This document shows, in pieces, positions 56,018 to 64,000 of a DNA stretch of 64,000 nt; position 1 is the first letter of the stretch, and every line of letters begins with the position of its first letter. The notes beneath the pieces were generated by a model. The model worked only from the letters and a program-made list of their open reading frames with translations. It searched no databases and had not been told where the DNA came from. The translations under genes were made by a program, and so were the position numbers. Location: the NCBI GenBank assembly GCA_041320695.1, contig JBGGOQ010000003.1, positions 62,001-126,000 of the forward strand. The letters run 5' to 3'. This DNA comes from Caldicellulosiruptoraceae bacterium PP1. GTDB taxonomy: Bacteria > Bacillota > Thermoanaerobacteria > Caldicellulosiruptorales > Caldicellulosiruptoraceae.

Positions 56018-57295
56018 TTATTCATTGGTTTCAGGATTTGGCATATAATCATAATTAGAAGGTAGTCTTTCTACCTTGTTTAATTCTCTTTCGACTCTAT
56101 CCTTTCTTTTTGTAGCTTCATCAATAGTTTTTTGAGCATCATTTAACTTAGTTTTTACTTTGTCTAATGTCTCACCAAACTTTTGAAATTCTTTTCTAAT
56201 GCTAATTAAAGCTTCAAAAACCTCTGTTGTTCTCTTTTCAATGGCAAAGGTTCTAAAGCCAATTTGTAATGAATTAAGTATTGCACTAATTGTTGTTGGA
56301 CCAGCAATAATTACTCTATAATCTCTCTGAATACTTTCAAATAAGCCAGGCTTTTTTATTATCTCTGCATATAATCCTTCAGTAGGTAAAAATAATATGG
56401 CAAAGTCTGTTGTAATTGGTGGTATAATATATTTTTCTTTAATTTTTTTTGCATTTTCTTTAATAGTTTTTTCCAATTCTTTTGAATAAATAAGAATTTC
56501 ATCACTGTTTCCTTGTTCATATGCACTTATTAATCTTTCATAACTTTCTACTGGGAATTTTGCATCAATTGGTAAATATATATATTTATCTCCATCTACG
56601 CTTCTAGTTGGTATTTTTATTGCATATTCAACAATATCCCTACTTTCAGTTTTATTAATTAAAAAATTCTTCTCATATTGCTCTGGAATTAATATTTGTT
56701 CAATAATACTTCCAAGTTGTATTTCTCCTAATGTTCCTCTTGTTTTCACATTTCCAAGAATCTTTTTTAAATCACCAACGTTTGATGCTAATGCCTGCAT
56801 TTCACCTAAACCTTTATGCACCTGCTCCAATCGTTCACTAACAAGTTTAAATGAATCCCCAAGTCTCTGTTCTAACGTAACATGAAGCTTGTCATCAACA
56901 GTTTTTCTCATCTCTTCTAATTTTTTATTATTGTCTTCTTGAATTTTAGCAAGTCTTTCTTCAACAGTTTCTCTTAATTTATCAACCTTTTCTTCATTTG
57001 TTTTTGTCAATGTATTTATTTGTTTATAAAAATTATCAAAATATGATGCCTGAAGATTTGTCATTTCAATAACCTTTGAGGTTAATATGTTATTTGCTGA
57101 ATCCAAGGCATTTTTCATCTCAACCCTATTAGATCTAAGTTCATTTAAAGTAAGTTCATTCCCTTTTTGTATGCTTTTTTCTATTAACTCTAAGTCCTTT
57201 TGTATACCTATCTCTTTCTTGCTGAAAATCTTAATAAGTATAACTAAAGAAATTAATATGTTTATTACAAGCAAAAAACCTATTATTTCTGACAT
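56018..57295 (-). CDS. rmuC: DNA recombination protein RmuC
   Basis: 425 residues: N-terminal membrane helix, long coiled coil (about 35-155), and PD-(D/E)XK-like RmuC core with GNVKTRGTLGEIQLGSIIEQIL, YLPIDAKFPVESYERL and IIAGPTTISAILNSLQIGF. Limits recombination between inverted repeats (family knowledge). AGGAGG before ATG. Confidence 0.95.
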   Translation of the reverse strand: MSEIIGFLLVINILISLVILIKIFSKKEIGIQKDLELIEKSIQKGNELTLNELRSNRVEMKNALDSANNILTSKVIEMTNLQASYFDNFYKQINTLTKTNEEKVDKLRETVEERLAKIQEDNNKKLEEMRKTVDDKLHVTLEQRLGDSFKLVSERLEQVHKGLGEMQALASNVGDLKKILGNVKTRGTLGEIQLGSIIEQILIPEQYEKNFLINKTESRDIVEYAIKIPTRSVDGDKYIYLPIDAKFPVESYERLISAYEQGNSDEILIYSKELEKTIKENAKKIKEKYIIPPITTDFAILFLPTEGLYAEIIKKPGLFESIQRDYRVIIAGPTTISAILNSLQIGFRTFAIEKRTTEVFEALISIRKEFQKFGETLDKVKTKLNDAQKTIDEATKRKDRVERELNKVERLPSNYDYMPNPETNE

Positions 57296-57441
57296 TTTAT
57301 AACCTCCTAAAGATAGTATTATAAAAATTTTACACCAAAAATATCACAATAAAAACATTTTGGATTACATAATGTTACTTATTAATCACCTAATTCATAT
57401 AATAAATTAGAAAATATTATACCTATATGGGGGCTTATTTT

Positions 57442-57948
57442 ATGCTATTAAATTCAAAATTGAAAACAAATATTATAAATGAAGTTCAAAATATTTTAAT
57501 ACAGATTGATAATCTCTTTAGTTCTAAGGAAAACATTGATAAGATTGTTCAAGAAGTTATTAATAACTATTTCTTAAAACTTTTGAAGGTATGTTTAAAG
57601 TTATTTATTGAAAGATTAGATGAGGAAATTAAAGACTCCCCTATAATAAGGCAAGAATGGAAGGTTGTTCGCAAGGATTATAGAAAACTCTTAACGCCAT
57701 ATTGTGAAATTGAATATGTAAGAAGATATTACAGAAATAAAAATACAAAAGAGTATTGCTATTTAGTTGATCAAATGCTTGGTATAGATAAATATCAGAG
57801 AATAACTGATTCATTGGAAAAAAAAATCATAGAACTATCAAAAAATCTTAGTTATGAAGAGGTTATAAAAGAGATATCAAAAAATAATATAGAACTTACC
57901 TTGTCAAAACAAACAATAAAGAATAAAAAACAGAAAAAGAGGGAATAA
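57442..57948 (+). pseudogene. Truncated ISLre2/UPF0236-family transposase
   Basis: 168 residues match the N-terminal part of UPF0236 (ISLre2) transposases: EWKVVRKDYRKLLTPYCEIEY, YLVDQMLGIDKYQRIT and ELTLSKQTIKNK. Relatives have about 450 residues; here the frame ends in KKQKKRE after the first third. The catalytic part and any terminal repeats are missing. Confidence 0.8.
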
Positions 57949-57957
57949 AAATCCCCC

Positions 57958-58845
57958 TTATTCCTCCAAATTAAGTAGCTCTTTAAGTTCTTCATCATCT
58001 AAAGCAAAGGATGGTTGGATGGCTTTTTTACTTTCTTTTATAACTTCAAATTCACCAACAGTATATTCTTTTACCTCAACGTCATCATTTTGTTTGGTAA
58101 ATTTTACTGAGACCTTTTCTTTCAATACGTTGACTGATATAACCTCACCTTCACCATCAGTTGTTTTTACAATTGACCCTATACCCGGCAATTTCTTTAA
58201 TGCTTCATCATAAAATTCATGTTCATAACATAGACAGCACATAAGCCTTCCACAAAGCCCAGAAATTTTAGCTGGGTTTAAAACAAGCCCTTGTTGTTTA
58301 GCCATCTTTATTGAGACAGGTTGAAATTCACAAAGATGAGTTGCACAACATAATTCTCTTCCACAATTGCCAATACCTCCACGATATTTTGTATCATCTC
58401 TTACACCAATTTGTCTTAATTCTATTCTAGTCTTAAACACTGCTGCTAAGTCTTTTACTAGATCTCTAAAATCAACACGACCATCTGCAGTAAAGTAGAA
58501 AATCAACTTATTATTATCAAAAGTATATTCAGCATGCAAAAGTTTCATAGGAAGTCCATGTTTTGTAATCTTTTCTTTACATATCTCAACAGCTTGCTTT
58601 GCTTTTTCTAAATTTAATTGAGCAATTTCATAGTCCTCCTCTGTTGCCTTTCGTATTACCTTTTTTAATGGCTGGACTATATCCTCCTCAGGAATATCTC
58701 TAATACCTAGCATTACCTTCCCCATTTCAATTCCTCTAACTGTTTCTACTATTACATCATCACCTGCATTAAGTTCTATCTCATTTGGATCAAACCAATA
58801 TATCTTCCCAGCTTTTTTAAATCTAACGCCAACAACTGTAGCCAT
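57958..58845 (-). CDS. ricT: RicT (YaaT) regulatory iron-sulfur subunit, PSP1 domain
   Basis: 295 residues with the PSP1 domain and cysteine cluster GGIGNCGRELCCATHLCEFQ, LCGRLMCCLCYEHEFY that carries the Fe-S clusters of the RicTAF complex. The complex affects RNase Y and Spo0A phosphorylation. Last gene of the tmk-darA-yaaR-holB-ricT unit, 1 base after holB. AGGAGG before ATG. Confidence 0.94.
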   Translation of the reverse strand: MATVVGVRFKKAGKIYWFDPNEIELNAGDDVIVETVRGIEMGKVMLGIRDIPEEDIVQPLKKVIRKATEEDYEIAQLNLEKAKQAVEICKEKITKHGLPMKLLHAEYTFDNNKLIFYFTADGRVDFRDLVKDLAAVFKTRIELRQIGVRDDTKYRGGIGNCGRELCCATHLCEFQPVSIKMAKQQGLVLNPAKISGLCGRLMCCLCYEHEFYDEALKKLPGIGSIVKTTDGEGEVISVNVLKEKVSVKFTKQNDDVEVKEYTVGEFEVIKESKKAIQPSFALDDEELKELLNLEE

Positions 58846-58846
58846 A

Positions 58847-59821
58847 TTAACCTCCTGTTAATTTTAAAAAAATACTATCAGCTATATTTTCATGATTAAC
58901 GTTTGAATCAATATATTTTTCAATTTCAATAAAATCTTCAATATATTTATACAATTTATGAATAGTATGTCTATTCGCAAAATAATTAATATAATCTATC
59001 TTATCCGTATTAATAATCTGGTTAATATTCTCTGTTAATTTATATATTATAACATCTCGATAAAAAAAGATGATATATTCAAAAAAGGCTTTTAAATTAC
59101 CTTCAAATTTTGAAAAATCAGTTTCAAACTCTTTTATAAAATCAAAAGGCTTTTTGTCATACTTATTTATCATATCAAATACATTATCTCTTAATTGATT
59201 TGTTTGATTATTGTAATAATTTATTGCATTCCCTATGTTTCCATTTGACACTTTAATAATATAATCCTTAGGATCATACCCTTTTTGTTTTATTATTTTT
59301 TCAATTTCATCATAAGAATATTTTTTAAATTTCAGTATAATAGACCTTGATATAACTGTTGGTAAAATTTTCTCAATGTTATTTGTTGTTAAAATAAAGA
59401 TAACATATTCAGGTGGCTCTTCAAGTGTTTTTAATAAAGCATTTTGTGCACTTATAGATAAATCTTCTGAGTTTTTAATTATTATTACCTTCTTTTTCGA
59501 AATTAAAGGTCCAAGATAAATATTTTCAATTATGTCTCTAATATTTTCAATTGATATCTCTTTTTTACCTTCTTCTTTTTCAATAACTTTAATATCTGGA
59601 TGATTACTATTCTCAAAAAGTCTGCAGCTTTTACATTTTCCACATGAAGTACCAGTTTCACAAATTAAATGTTTTGCAAATATTAGTGCTAATGTATTTT
59701 TCCCAAGACCTTTTTCTCCAGAAAAAATATACGAATGAAAAGGAGTTTTTATCGACTTTTCTAAAAAGGCCTTGATAGAATTTTGACCAATAAAATTTTC
59801 AAAACTCATTGCTTTCACCAT
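58847..59821 (-). CDS. holB: DNA polymerase III delta' subunit
   Basis: 324 residues: AAA+ domain with Walker-like GEKGLGKNTLA, a zinc module (CETGTSCGKCKSCRLF), SAQNALLKTLEEPPEYVIFI and SRSIILKF sensor parts, and the helical C-terminus. Clamp loader subunit. Either ATG 59821 or 59809 is usable. Next to yaaR by 5 bases. Confidence 0.92.
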   Translation of the reverse strand: MVKAMSFENFIGQNSIKAFLEKSIKTPFHSYIFSGEKGLGKNTLALIFAKHLICETGTSCGKCKSCRLFENSNHPDIKVIEKEEGKKEISIENIRDIIENIYLGPLISKKKVIIIKNSEDLSISAQNALLKTLEEPPEYVIFILTTNNIEKILPTVISRSIILKFKKYSYDEIEKIIKQKGYDPKDYIIKVSNGNIGNAINYYNNQTNQLRDNVFDMINKYDKKPFDFIKEFETDFSKFEGNLKAFFEYIIFFYRDVIIYKLTENINQIINTDKIDYINYFANRHTIHKLYKYIEDFIEIEKYIDSNVNHENIADSIFLKLTGG

Positions 59822-59826
59822 TTATC

Positions 59827-60273
59827 CTATAAAAATAAATCAATAATTAAGCCACGAATATCATCAATATATGATAGAATTTTTAATGAATCCTTTTCAC
59901 TTTTTAGTATTTCTTGCGTAAGTTGATCCATCTTTTGATCAATCTTTCTTATCATTCCGAAAACCTTATGCCTGCCTCGTTTATCTAAAAAAAATTCTTT
60001 AAAAAATTCATGTGAAGAATAAACAGTAAAAGATAGCAACTCTTTTATAGTCTTTTTATATTCCCTCAATGTCCCTATGTCCATCTTTTGTGATAGCTCT
60101 TTACTCAAATCATTAACTTTTTGAACCAAATTCTTTATACTTTCAACTATTTTATCTCTTTCAATATTTTTAAGATTTTGTGAAAAATCATCTTTTTTGT
60201 TTTCAACCTTTTTGAGTTCTAAAAATATTCTCTCTTTTTGGATATTGCTACTCTTGATATCCTCAATACGCAT
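59827..60273 (-). CDS. YaaR (DUF327) family protein
   Basis: 148 residues, helical coiled coil, LREYKKTIKELLSFTVY and KVFGMIRKIDQKMDQLTQEIL. Function unknown; conserved in the tmk-holB cluster. Confidence 0.9.
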   Translation of the reverse strand: MRIEDIKSSNIQKERIFLELKKVENKKDDFSQNLKNIERDKIVESIKNLVQKVNDLSKELSQKMDIGTLREYKKTIKELLSFTVYSSHEFFKEFFLDKRGRHKVFGMIRKIDQKMDQLTQEILKSEKDSLKILSYIDDIRGLIIDLFL

Positions 60274-60287
60274 CTTTTACACTCTCT

Positions 60288-60617
60288 TTATAATTTTTCA
60301 AATCTTTCAATATCCATCACAAACACAGTAGCTCCACCAATTGTTATTTCTATTGGATATGGTATATATGCTCCTGTTGAAGGAGTATTTGGCATAGGTG
60401 AAGATAAAACTTGCTTTCTTATTTTACATTTTGAAGAGATAATATCTAGAACTTTATTCACCATGTCCTCCTCTACACCTATAAGTAATGTAGTATTCCC
60501 TGATCGCAAAAAACCTCCTGAGGTTGCAAATTTTGTTGCCATAATACCTTCTTTCTGTAATGCTTCCATAAGTTTACCAACATCTTCATTTTGCACAATT
60601 GCAAAAATAAGCTTCAT
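60288..60617 (-). CDS. darA: Cyclic-di-AMP receptor PII-like protein DarA (PstA/YaaQ)
   Basis: 109 residues, the usual family length, MKLIFAIVQNEDVGKLMEAL, KFATSGGFLRSGNTTLLIGV. A PII-like trimer that binds c-di-AMP. ATG 60617 follows GGAG; an upstream in-frame ATG-like start would give an improbable N-terminal extension inside tmk. Between tmk and yaaR. Confidence 0.95.
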   Translation of the reverse strand: MKLIFAIVQNEDVGKLMEALQKEGIMATKFATSGGFLRSGNTTLLIGVEEDMVNKVLDIISSKCKIRKQVLSSPMPNTPSTGAYIPYPIEITIGGATVFVMDIERFEKL

Positions 60618-60643
60618 TTCTATATCTCCTCTCAAATCAATTC

Positions 60644-61264
60644 TTATCTTAAATCTAAGCAAGAATCCAAATGGGTTTTTACCTTCTCAAAAACCTGTTC
60701 TTCTGTTCCAAGTGCTTCAATGTTTACAATGTTAGGCTTGTTTTGTGAGGCTTCCTTAAAGGATTTATAGACACTTAAGTGAAAATCTAAGTTTTCAGAA
60801 TCTAATCTGTCCTTTTTGTTCCCTTTAGTCAAGCGTTCTAAAGAATATTTGGGATGTAAAGTAAGAACTATATACAAATCTGGTTTTATCATCTCTTCGA
60901 ATACCATATTAAGCTTTAAAATCTTATCTATACCTACACCTCGAACCATACCTTGATATACAATACTACTTAAGATATATCTATCTGATAAAACAACATA
61001 CCCTTCTTTTAATGCTGGAATAATAACATTTCTGACATGTTCATTTCTGTCTGCAGCGAGCAAAAACGCTTCGGTAAGACCATCCATTTTATATTCTGGA
61101 TCAAGCAAAAGTTTGCGAATTCTATATCCTACTTCAGTCCCACCTGGTTCACGTGTTGTTAAAACCCGAATACCTTTATTTTTTAGGTATTTCTCAGCCA
61201 TGGCAATTTGGGTTGATTTCCCAGCACCATCATTCCCCTCAAAAACAATAAATCTACCATTCAT
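60644..61264 (-). CDS. tmk: Thymidylate kinase
   Basis: 206 residues: P-loop FEGNDGAGKSTQ, DR(Y) motif LSDRYILSS and TREPGGTEVGYRIRKLL, LID region. Phosphorylates dTMP. ATG 61264 chosen; it overlaps the decarboxylase stop by 11 bases. Confidence 0.95.
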   Translation of the reverse strand: MNGRFIVFEGNDGAGKSTQIAMAEKYLKNKGIRVLTTREPGGTEVGYRIRKLLLDPEYKMDGLTEAFLLAADRNEHVRNVIIPALKEGYVVLSDRYILSSIVYQGMVRGVGIDKILKLNMVFEEMIKPDLYIVLTLHPKYSLERLTKGNKKDRLDSENLDFHLSVYKSFKEASQNKPNIVNIEALGTEEQVFEKVKTHLDSCLDLR

Positions 61265-62636
61265 CCAATATCTCAACCTCTTCAATATTTATTATTCTAT
61301 TTTCCTTCAAATACATTAGATATTCAAAAATATCTTCAGTAACTTCTTCACCTTCAACAACTACAGGTATCCCTGGAGGGTATGGGGTTATTTTTTGTGC
61401 TAATACAGTATTTTTACACTCTATAAATTTAACAGTTCTTTTTTTGAAATTATCAACTTCATACATTTCAATATACTTTTTAGGCACTGGTAAATAATAA
61501 TAATTAAAATCTTTATTATCATTTTTTATTATATCATAAATTACTTTCTTTAGGGCTGAAAAATCTTTTAATGCATCAACCATCGTAAAATAAAATAAAA
61601 CTTTTGTTTTATCGTAAAGTTCAGTTATATATCCATTATCTTTTAAATTTTTTATAAGAACTTCACTTTCAGATGTCTTTGAATTTAAAAAAAGTACAAC
61701 TTTAGTCCAATCAATTTTTTGATATTTCCAATTTGTATTTTGATAAATTGGATTAAATATATCATATAATTTGCAATAGAGTTCTGAAAAAAGTTCTTTT
61801 GCATACTTCTTGGCAAACTGAAAACCATATTCTGTAAGTAACAAAAGAATATAAGAAGGGCTTGTTGTATGTAAGGAAATTAAAGTTTTTTTAAGCTTTT
61901 CTAATTCGTCTATTTTTTTTATATGTATCATAGCTGATTGAGTTGGACATGGCAATGTTTTATGCATACTTTGGACTGTTATATCAGCTCCCAAGTCAAA
62001 TGAAGAAGTTCCATCTAAAAACTTTAAATGTGCACCATGTGCTTCATCGACAATCAGAGATTTTTTATATTTATGGGCAATAGTAGATAAATAATCAATA
62101 TTTTGTATAATTCCAAAATATGACGGTGATGTTATGAATATATATTTTGCATTTGAATTTTTAATAGTTTTTTCAAAGTTCTCAATATTATAATATGTAG
62201 TTATACCAGTTTGATTATCATAATCTGGATAGATATATTCAACTCTTAAATTCATTAATTTCGCAGCTTCATATATACTTTTATGCGAATCTCGAGCAAT
62301 AACTATTGTATCAAATGGTTTTGATAAACCAAAAATAATTGATTGGAGCAAATGTGTAGAACCTTGCAAAGAAACAAAGGAAAAATATGAGTTAAAATAA
62401 CTTTTTATATCATACAAAAACTCTAAAATAGCTCCTTTAGGGTCAAGTAAATTATCAAACTCATCTGTTTCTGTAACATCAAAAAAAGGATAAACTCCAC
62501 TAAGTGAATCTGGAAAAATCTTGATTAATCCCTTATGTCCTGGCATATGAAGTCTATCAAAGTTATAATTTAAAAGTTTTTTATATATTTTGCAATTACT
62601 TAATATTTTCTCTATATCTTTCGGGTCCAATTTCAT
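61254..62636 (-). CDS. PLP-dependent Orn/Lys/Arg decarboxylase-like protein
   Basis: 460 residues with FDRLHMPGHKG, IVDEAHGAHL and PLP lysine in VQSMHKTLPCPTQSAMI. Same family as YaaO, often located before tmk. Substrate unproven. ATG 62636 is preceded by GGAAGAG. It overlaps the fumarase-like gene at its start by 41 bases. Confidence 0.9.
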   Translation of the reverse strand: MKLDPKDIEKILSNCKIYKKLLNYNFDRLHMPGHKGLIKIFPDSLSGVYPFFDVTETDEFDNLLDPKGAILEFLYDIKSYFNSYFSFVSLQGSTHLLQSIIFGLSKPFDTIVIARDSHKSIYEAAKLMNLRVEYIYPDYDNQTGITTYYNIENFEKTIKNSNAKYIFITSPSYFGIIQNIDYLSTIAHKYKKSLIVDEAHGAHLKFLDGTSSFDLGADITVQSMHKTLPCPTQSAMIHIKKIDELEKLKKTLISLHTTSPSYILLLLTEYGFQFAKKYAKELFSELYCKLYDIFNPIYQNTNWKYQKIDWTKVVLFLNSKTSESEVLIKNLKDNGYITELYDKTKVLFYFTMVDALKDFSALKKVIYDIIKNDNKDFNYYYLPVPKKYIEMYEVDNFKKRTVKFIECKNTVLAQKITPYPPGIPVVVEGEEVTEDIFEYLMYLKENRIINIEEVEILDEW

Positions 62637-63150
62637 AGATATCTCTTCCTTTCGAGTCAATAGCCACAATGCAAGGTAGATTTTCTACAATTATTTCTCT
62701 TATTGCTTCTGCACCTAAATCCTCAAAAGCAATTATCTTGTCAAATTTTATTTTTTCCTGAATAACTAGTGCTGCACCTCCATAAGTTGCTAAAAAGATT
62801 GCATTGTTTTTAACTATGCTTTCTTTTATTTTACCATTTCTCTTGCCTTTCCCAATCATTATTTTAAGACCTTTTTCAAGAAGAAGTGGCGTATATTTGT
62901 CCATACGTCCAGCTGTTGTCGGACCGCAAGGACCAATTATTTCATCTGGAGTTGCTGGGCAAGGCCCCATATAATATATTGCACTATTTATTAATTCAAT
63001 AGGCAATTTTTGATTATTAAGTATCATTTCATATAATCTTTTATGAGCTGCATCCCTTGCAACAAATATTTTGCCTGTAAGTAATATTTCTTCCCCAACT
63101 GATAAATTTCCTATTGAATTAATATCATCTGGTAAAATTATTTTCTTCAT
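62596..63150 (-). CDS. Fumarase/tartrate dehydratase beta-subunit-like protein
   Basis: 184 residues with GPCGPTTAGRMDKYTPLL, IGKGKRNGKI and the substrate-side GGAALVIQEKIKFDKI. The alpha subunit, holding the Fe-S cluster in class I fumarases, is not adjacent in the window, so this could be a separate heteromer partner or a stand-alone relative. GGAG before ATG; strong overlap with the decarboxylase. Confidence 0.85.
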   Translation of the reverse strand: MKKIILPDDINSIGNLSVGEEILLTGKIFVARDAAHKRLYEMILNNQKLPIELINSAIYYMGPCPATPDEIIGPCGPTTAGRMDKYTPLLLEKGLKIMIGKGKRNGKIKESIVKNNAIFLATYGGAALVIQEKIKFDKIIAFEDLGAEAIREIIVENLPCIVAIDSKGRDIYEIGPERYRENIK

Positions 63151-63185
63151 TGTTATCCTCCAATATATAAAATTCTATAAAAAAA

Positions 63186-63204
63186 CCGGGTTAATCTTAC
63201 CCGG
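63186..63204. terminator. Terminator of the ferredoxin gene
   Basis: Stem CCGGGT / ACCCGG, 7-nt loop, with A run on one side and T run on the other; 12 bases past the ferredoxin stop. Confidence 0.85.
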
Positions 63205-63216
63205 CTTTTTTATAAA

Positions 63217-63390
63217 CTATTCTCTTGGTTTTGGTGCATCAACAGGACATACATTTGCACAAGCACCGCATGAAATGCATTCTTCTTCATTTATAACATA
63301 CTTGCCTTCGCCTGCTGATATACATTGAACTGGGCATTCGCTTTCGCAAGCACCACATGAAATACAGTCATCAGTTATAAAATATGCCAT
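63217..63390 (-). CDS. 2[4Fe-4S] ferredoxin
   Basis: 57 residues, MAYFITDDCISCGACESECP and ECISCGACANVCPV: two CxxCxxCxxxC motifs for two 4Fe-4S clusters. One extra Cys (position 23). Electron carrier. AGGAGG before ATG. It is too short for many gene callers but unambiguous. Confidence 0.96.
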   Translation of the reverse strand: MAYFITDDCISCGACESECPVQCISAGEGKYVINEEECISCGACANVCPVDAPKPRE

Positions 63391-63422
63391 AGTAATGCCT
63401 CCTTTTTAAAATTTATTGAACT

Positions 63423-63495
63423 AATCCTTACAATTTATCCCATAAGGATTGTTCTTTGTGCAAAGTCTAAGTGCTTATTTTTCTTAGTCTTGCAC
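63423..63495 (-). promoter_or_regulatory. Structured leader upstream of ferredoxin
   Basis: Two helices: AATCCTTA / TAAGGATT (63423-63430 with 63443-63450) and an imperfect GTGCAAAGTCTAAG / CTTAGTCTTGCAC pair (63458-63471 with 63483-63495). No known riboswitch class recognised; it may also be the end of the upstream transcript. Confidence 0.4.
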
Positions 63496-63568
63496 TAAAA
63501 TTATTTTAGCACATCATTTTATTTTTATCAATTAATATAAATATTAAATAATCTTTCACAAATAAATA

Positions 63569-64000
63569 TTAGTTATTTTTTTCTTTACAAAGCTTATATT
63601 CAAGCGAATCAACCAATGCAATCCAGCTTGCTTCAACAATGTCGCTTGAAACTCCAACAGTTGTCCATGTGTCTTTGCCATCAGATGATTCAATAAGAAC
63701 CCTTACCTTTGCCGCTGTTGCTGTCTCTGCATTAAGAACCCTCACCTTATAATCTATCAAATGTACCTCTTTCAATTCTGGGTAAAATCTTTCTAAAGCT
63801 TTCCTTAATGCTCCATCCAATGCATGAACTGGGCCGTCTCCTTCTGCTGCTGTTATAGCATTTACTCCATCAACTGCAATTTTTACAATAGCTGAGGATG
63901 AATATTTTTCTCTTGCAGGTTCGTCAATAAGAACTTTGAATTCCTTTAGTTTAAAGAATGGTTCATAAAGCCCAAGTTTTTTTCTTATTAACATCTCAAA
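63569..64000 (-). CDS. Citramalate synthase-like protein, C-terminal part
   Basis: Last 143 codons; the frame is open to the right edge (FEMLIRKKLGLYEPFF at the edge). A LeuA allosteric dimer domain follows with GDGPVHALDGALRKALERFYP and LIDYKVRVLNAETATAAKVRV, as in CimA-type citramalate synthases that feed isoleucine. The catalytic part lies outside. Confidence 0.85.
   Translation of the reverse strand, partial: FEMLIRKKLGLYEPFFKLKEFKVLIDEPAREKYSSSAIVKIAVDGVNAITAAEGDGPVHALDGALRKALERFYPELKEVHLIDYKVRVLNAETATAAKVRVLIESSDGKDTWTTVGVSSDIVEASWIALVDSLEYKLCKEKNN

Noticed and set aside
1..64000. CRISPR array or prophage
   Set aside because: No regularly spaced repeats, cas genes, integrase or phage structural genes were seen.

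Overview
The window is a low-GC (roughly 30% by eye) Gram-positive chromosome segment, most consistent with an anaerobic, spore-forming member of the Clostridia. Support: the sporulation-linked genes ytxC and ricT (yaaT), the conserved block tmk-darA-yaaR-holB-ricT, a Bacillus/Clostridium-type large SRP RNA, a Re-type citrate synthase, strong AGGAGG ribosome sites, and frequent TTG starts. A Caloramator-like lineage is a guess only. There is no CRISPR array, no rRNA and no intact prophage; one tRNA (Ser, CGA) and one SRP RNA are present. Most genes are on the minus strand.

Layout. 1-2120: tail of an Nramp metal importer, a DUF6485 protein and a B12/radical-SAM protein. 2250-9950: a hemicellulose unit (GH2, GH43, two sugar permeases, binding protein) with an ArsR-type regulator gene interrupted by one in-frame TGA. 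9980-11450: a sulfur-relay operon (DsrE, TusA, CsoR/CstR, Fe-S protein) with a palindromic operator. 11900-15140: a PacL-type P-ATPase behind a yybP-ykoY (Mn2+) riboswitch-like leader. 15321-18344: a secreted HtrA protease and a large secreted protein. 18464-20535: an ABC exporter plus a stub of an HPr-kinase-like protein, probably RiPP-cluster debris. 21065-24882: rRNA methyltransferase, YerC, YtxC, DUF6873 and an ECF S component. 24974-28600: a TetR-controlled HlyD/ABC-2 exporter. 28891-30420: tRNA-Ser, a zinc alcohol dehydrogenase and an istB relic.

30499-36554 is an accessory block with somewhat higher GC: SHOCT protein, PepSY-like protein, small secreted protein, two-component system, peptidoglycan-binding protein, CcdA and DUF2933. 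It looks like a transferred envelope/metal/thiol-stress module. 36960-49618 returns to ordinary genes: G5-3D protein, variant PRPP synthetase, DedA, CoA-disulfide reductase-rhodanese, a repeat protein, a TGS-uridine-kinase-like protein, a GGDEF protein, SRP RNA and a divergent cyanophycin-synthetase-like protein.

49741-55865 is the oxidative TCA arm for glutamate synthesis: Re-citrate synthase, aconitase, isocitrate dehydrogenase and a FadR-type GntR regulator. GTATAC-type palindromes in front of both the synthase and the aconitase suggest a local regulon. Between them lies the wreck of a type VII secretion (LXG-like) toxin locus: a 15-codon DUF4176 start joined to a toxin tail, then an intact small membrane protein. 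56018-64000 holds rmuC, an ISLre2 fragment, the tmk/holB/ricT housekeeping block, a PLP decarboxylase overlapping an unpaired fumarase-beta-like gene, a ferredoxin and the end of a citramalate synthase-like gene.

No intact, wholly new system is evident. The best leads are the collapsed T7SS effector locus, the nonsense-interrupted ArsR gene with matched operator pairs, the displaced Mn2+ riboswitch, the GntR-TCA regulon, the thiol/metal island and several enzymes with altered active-site motifs.
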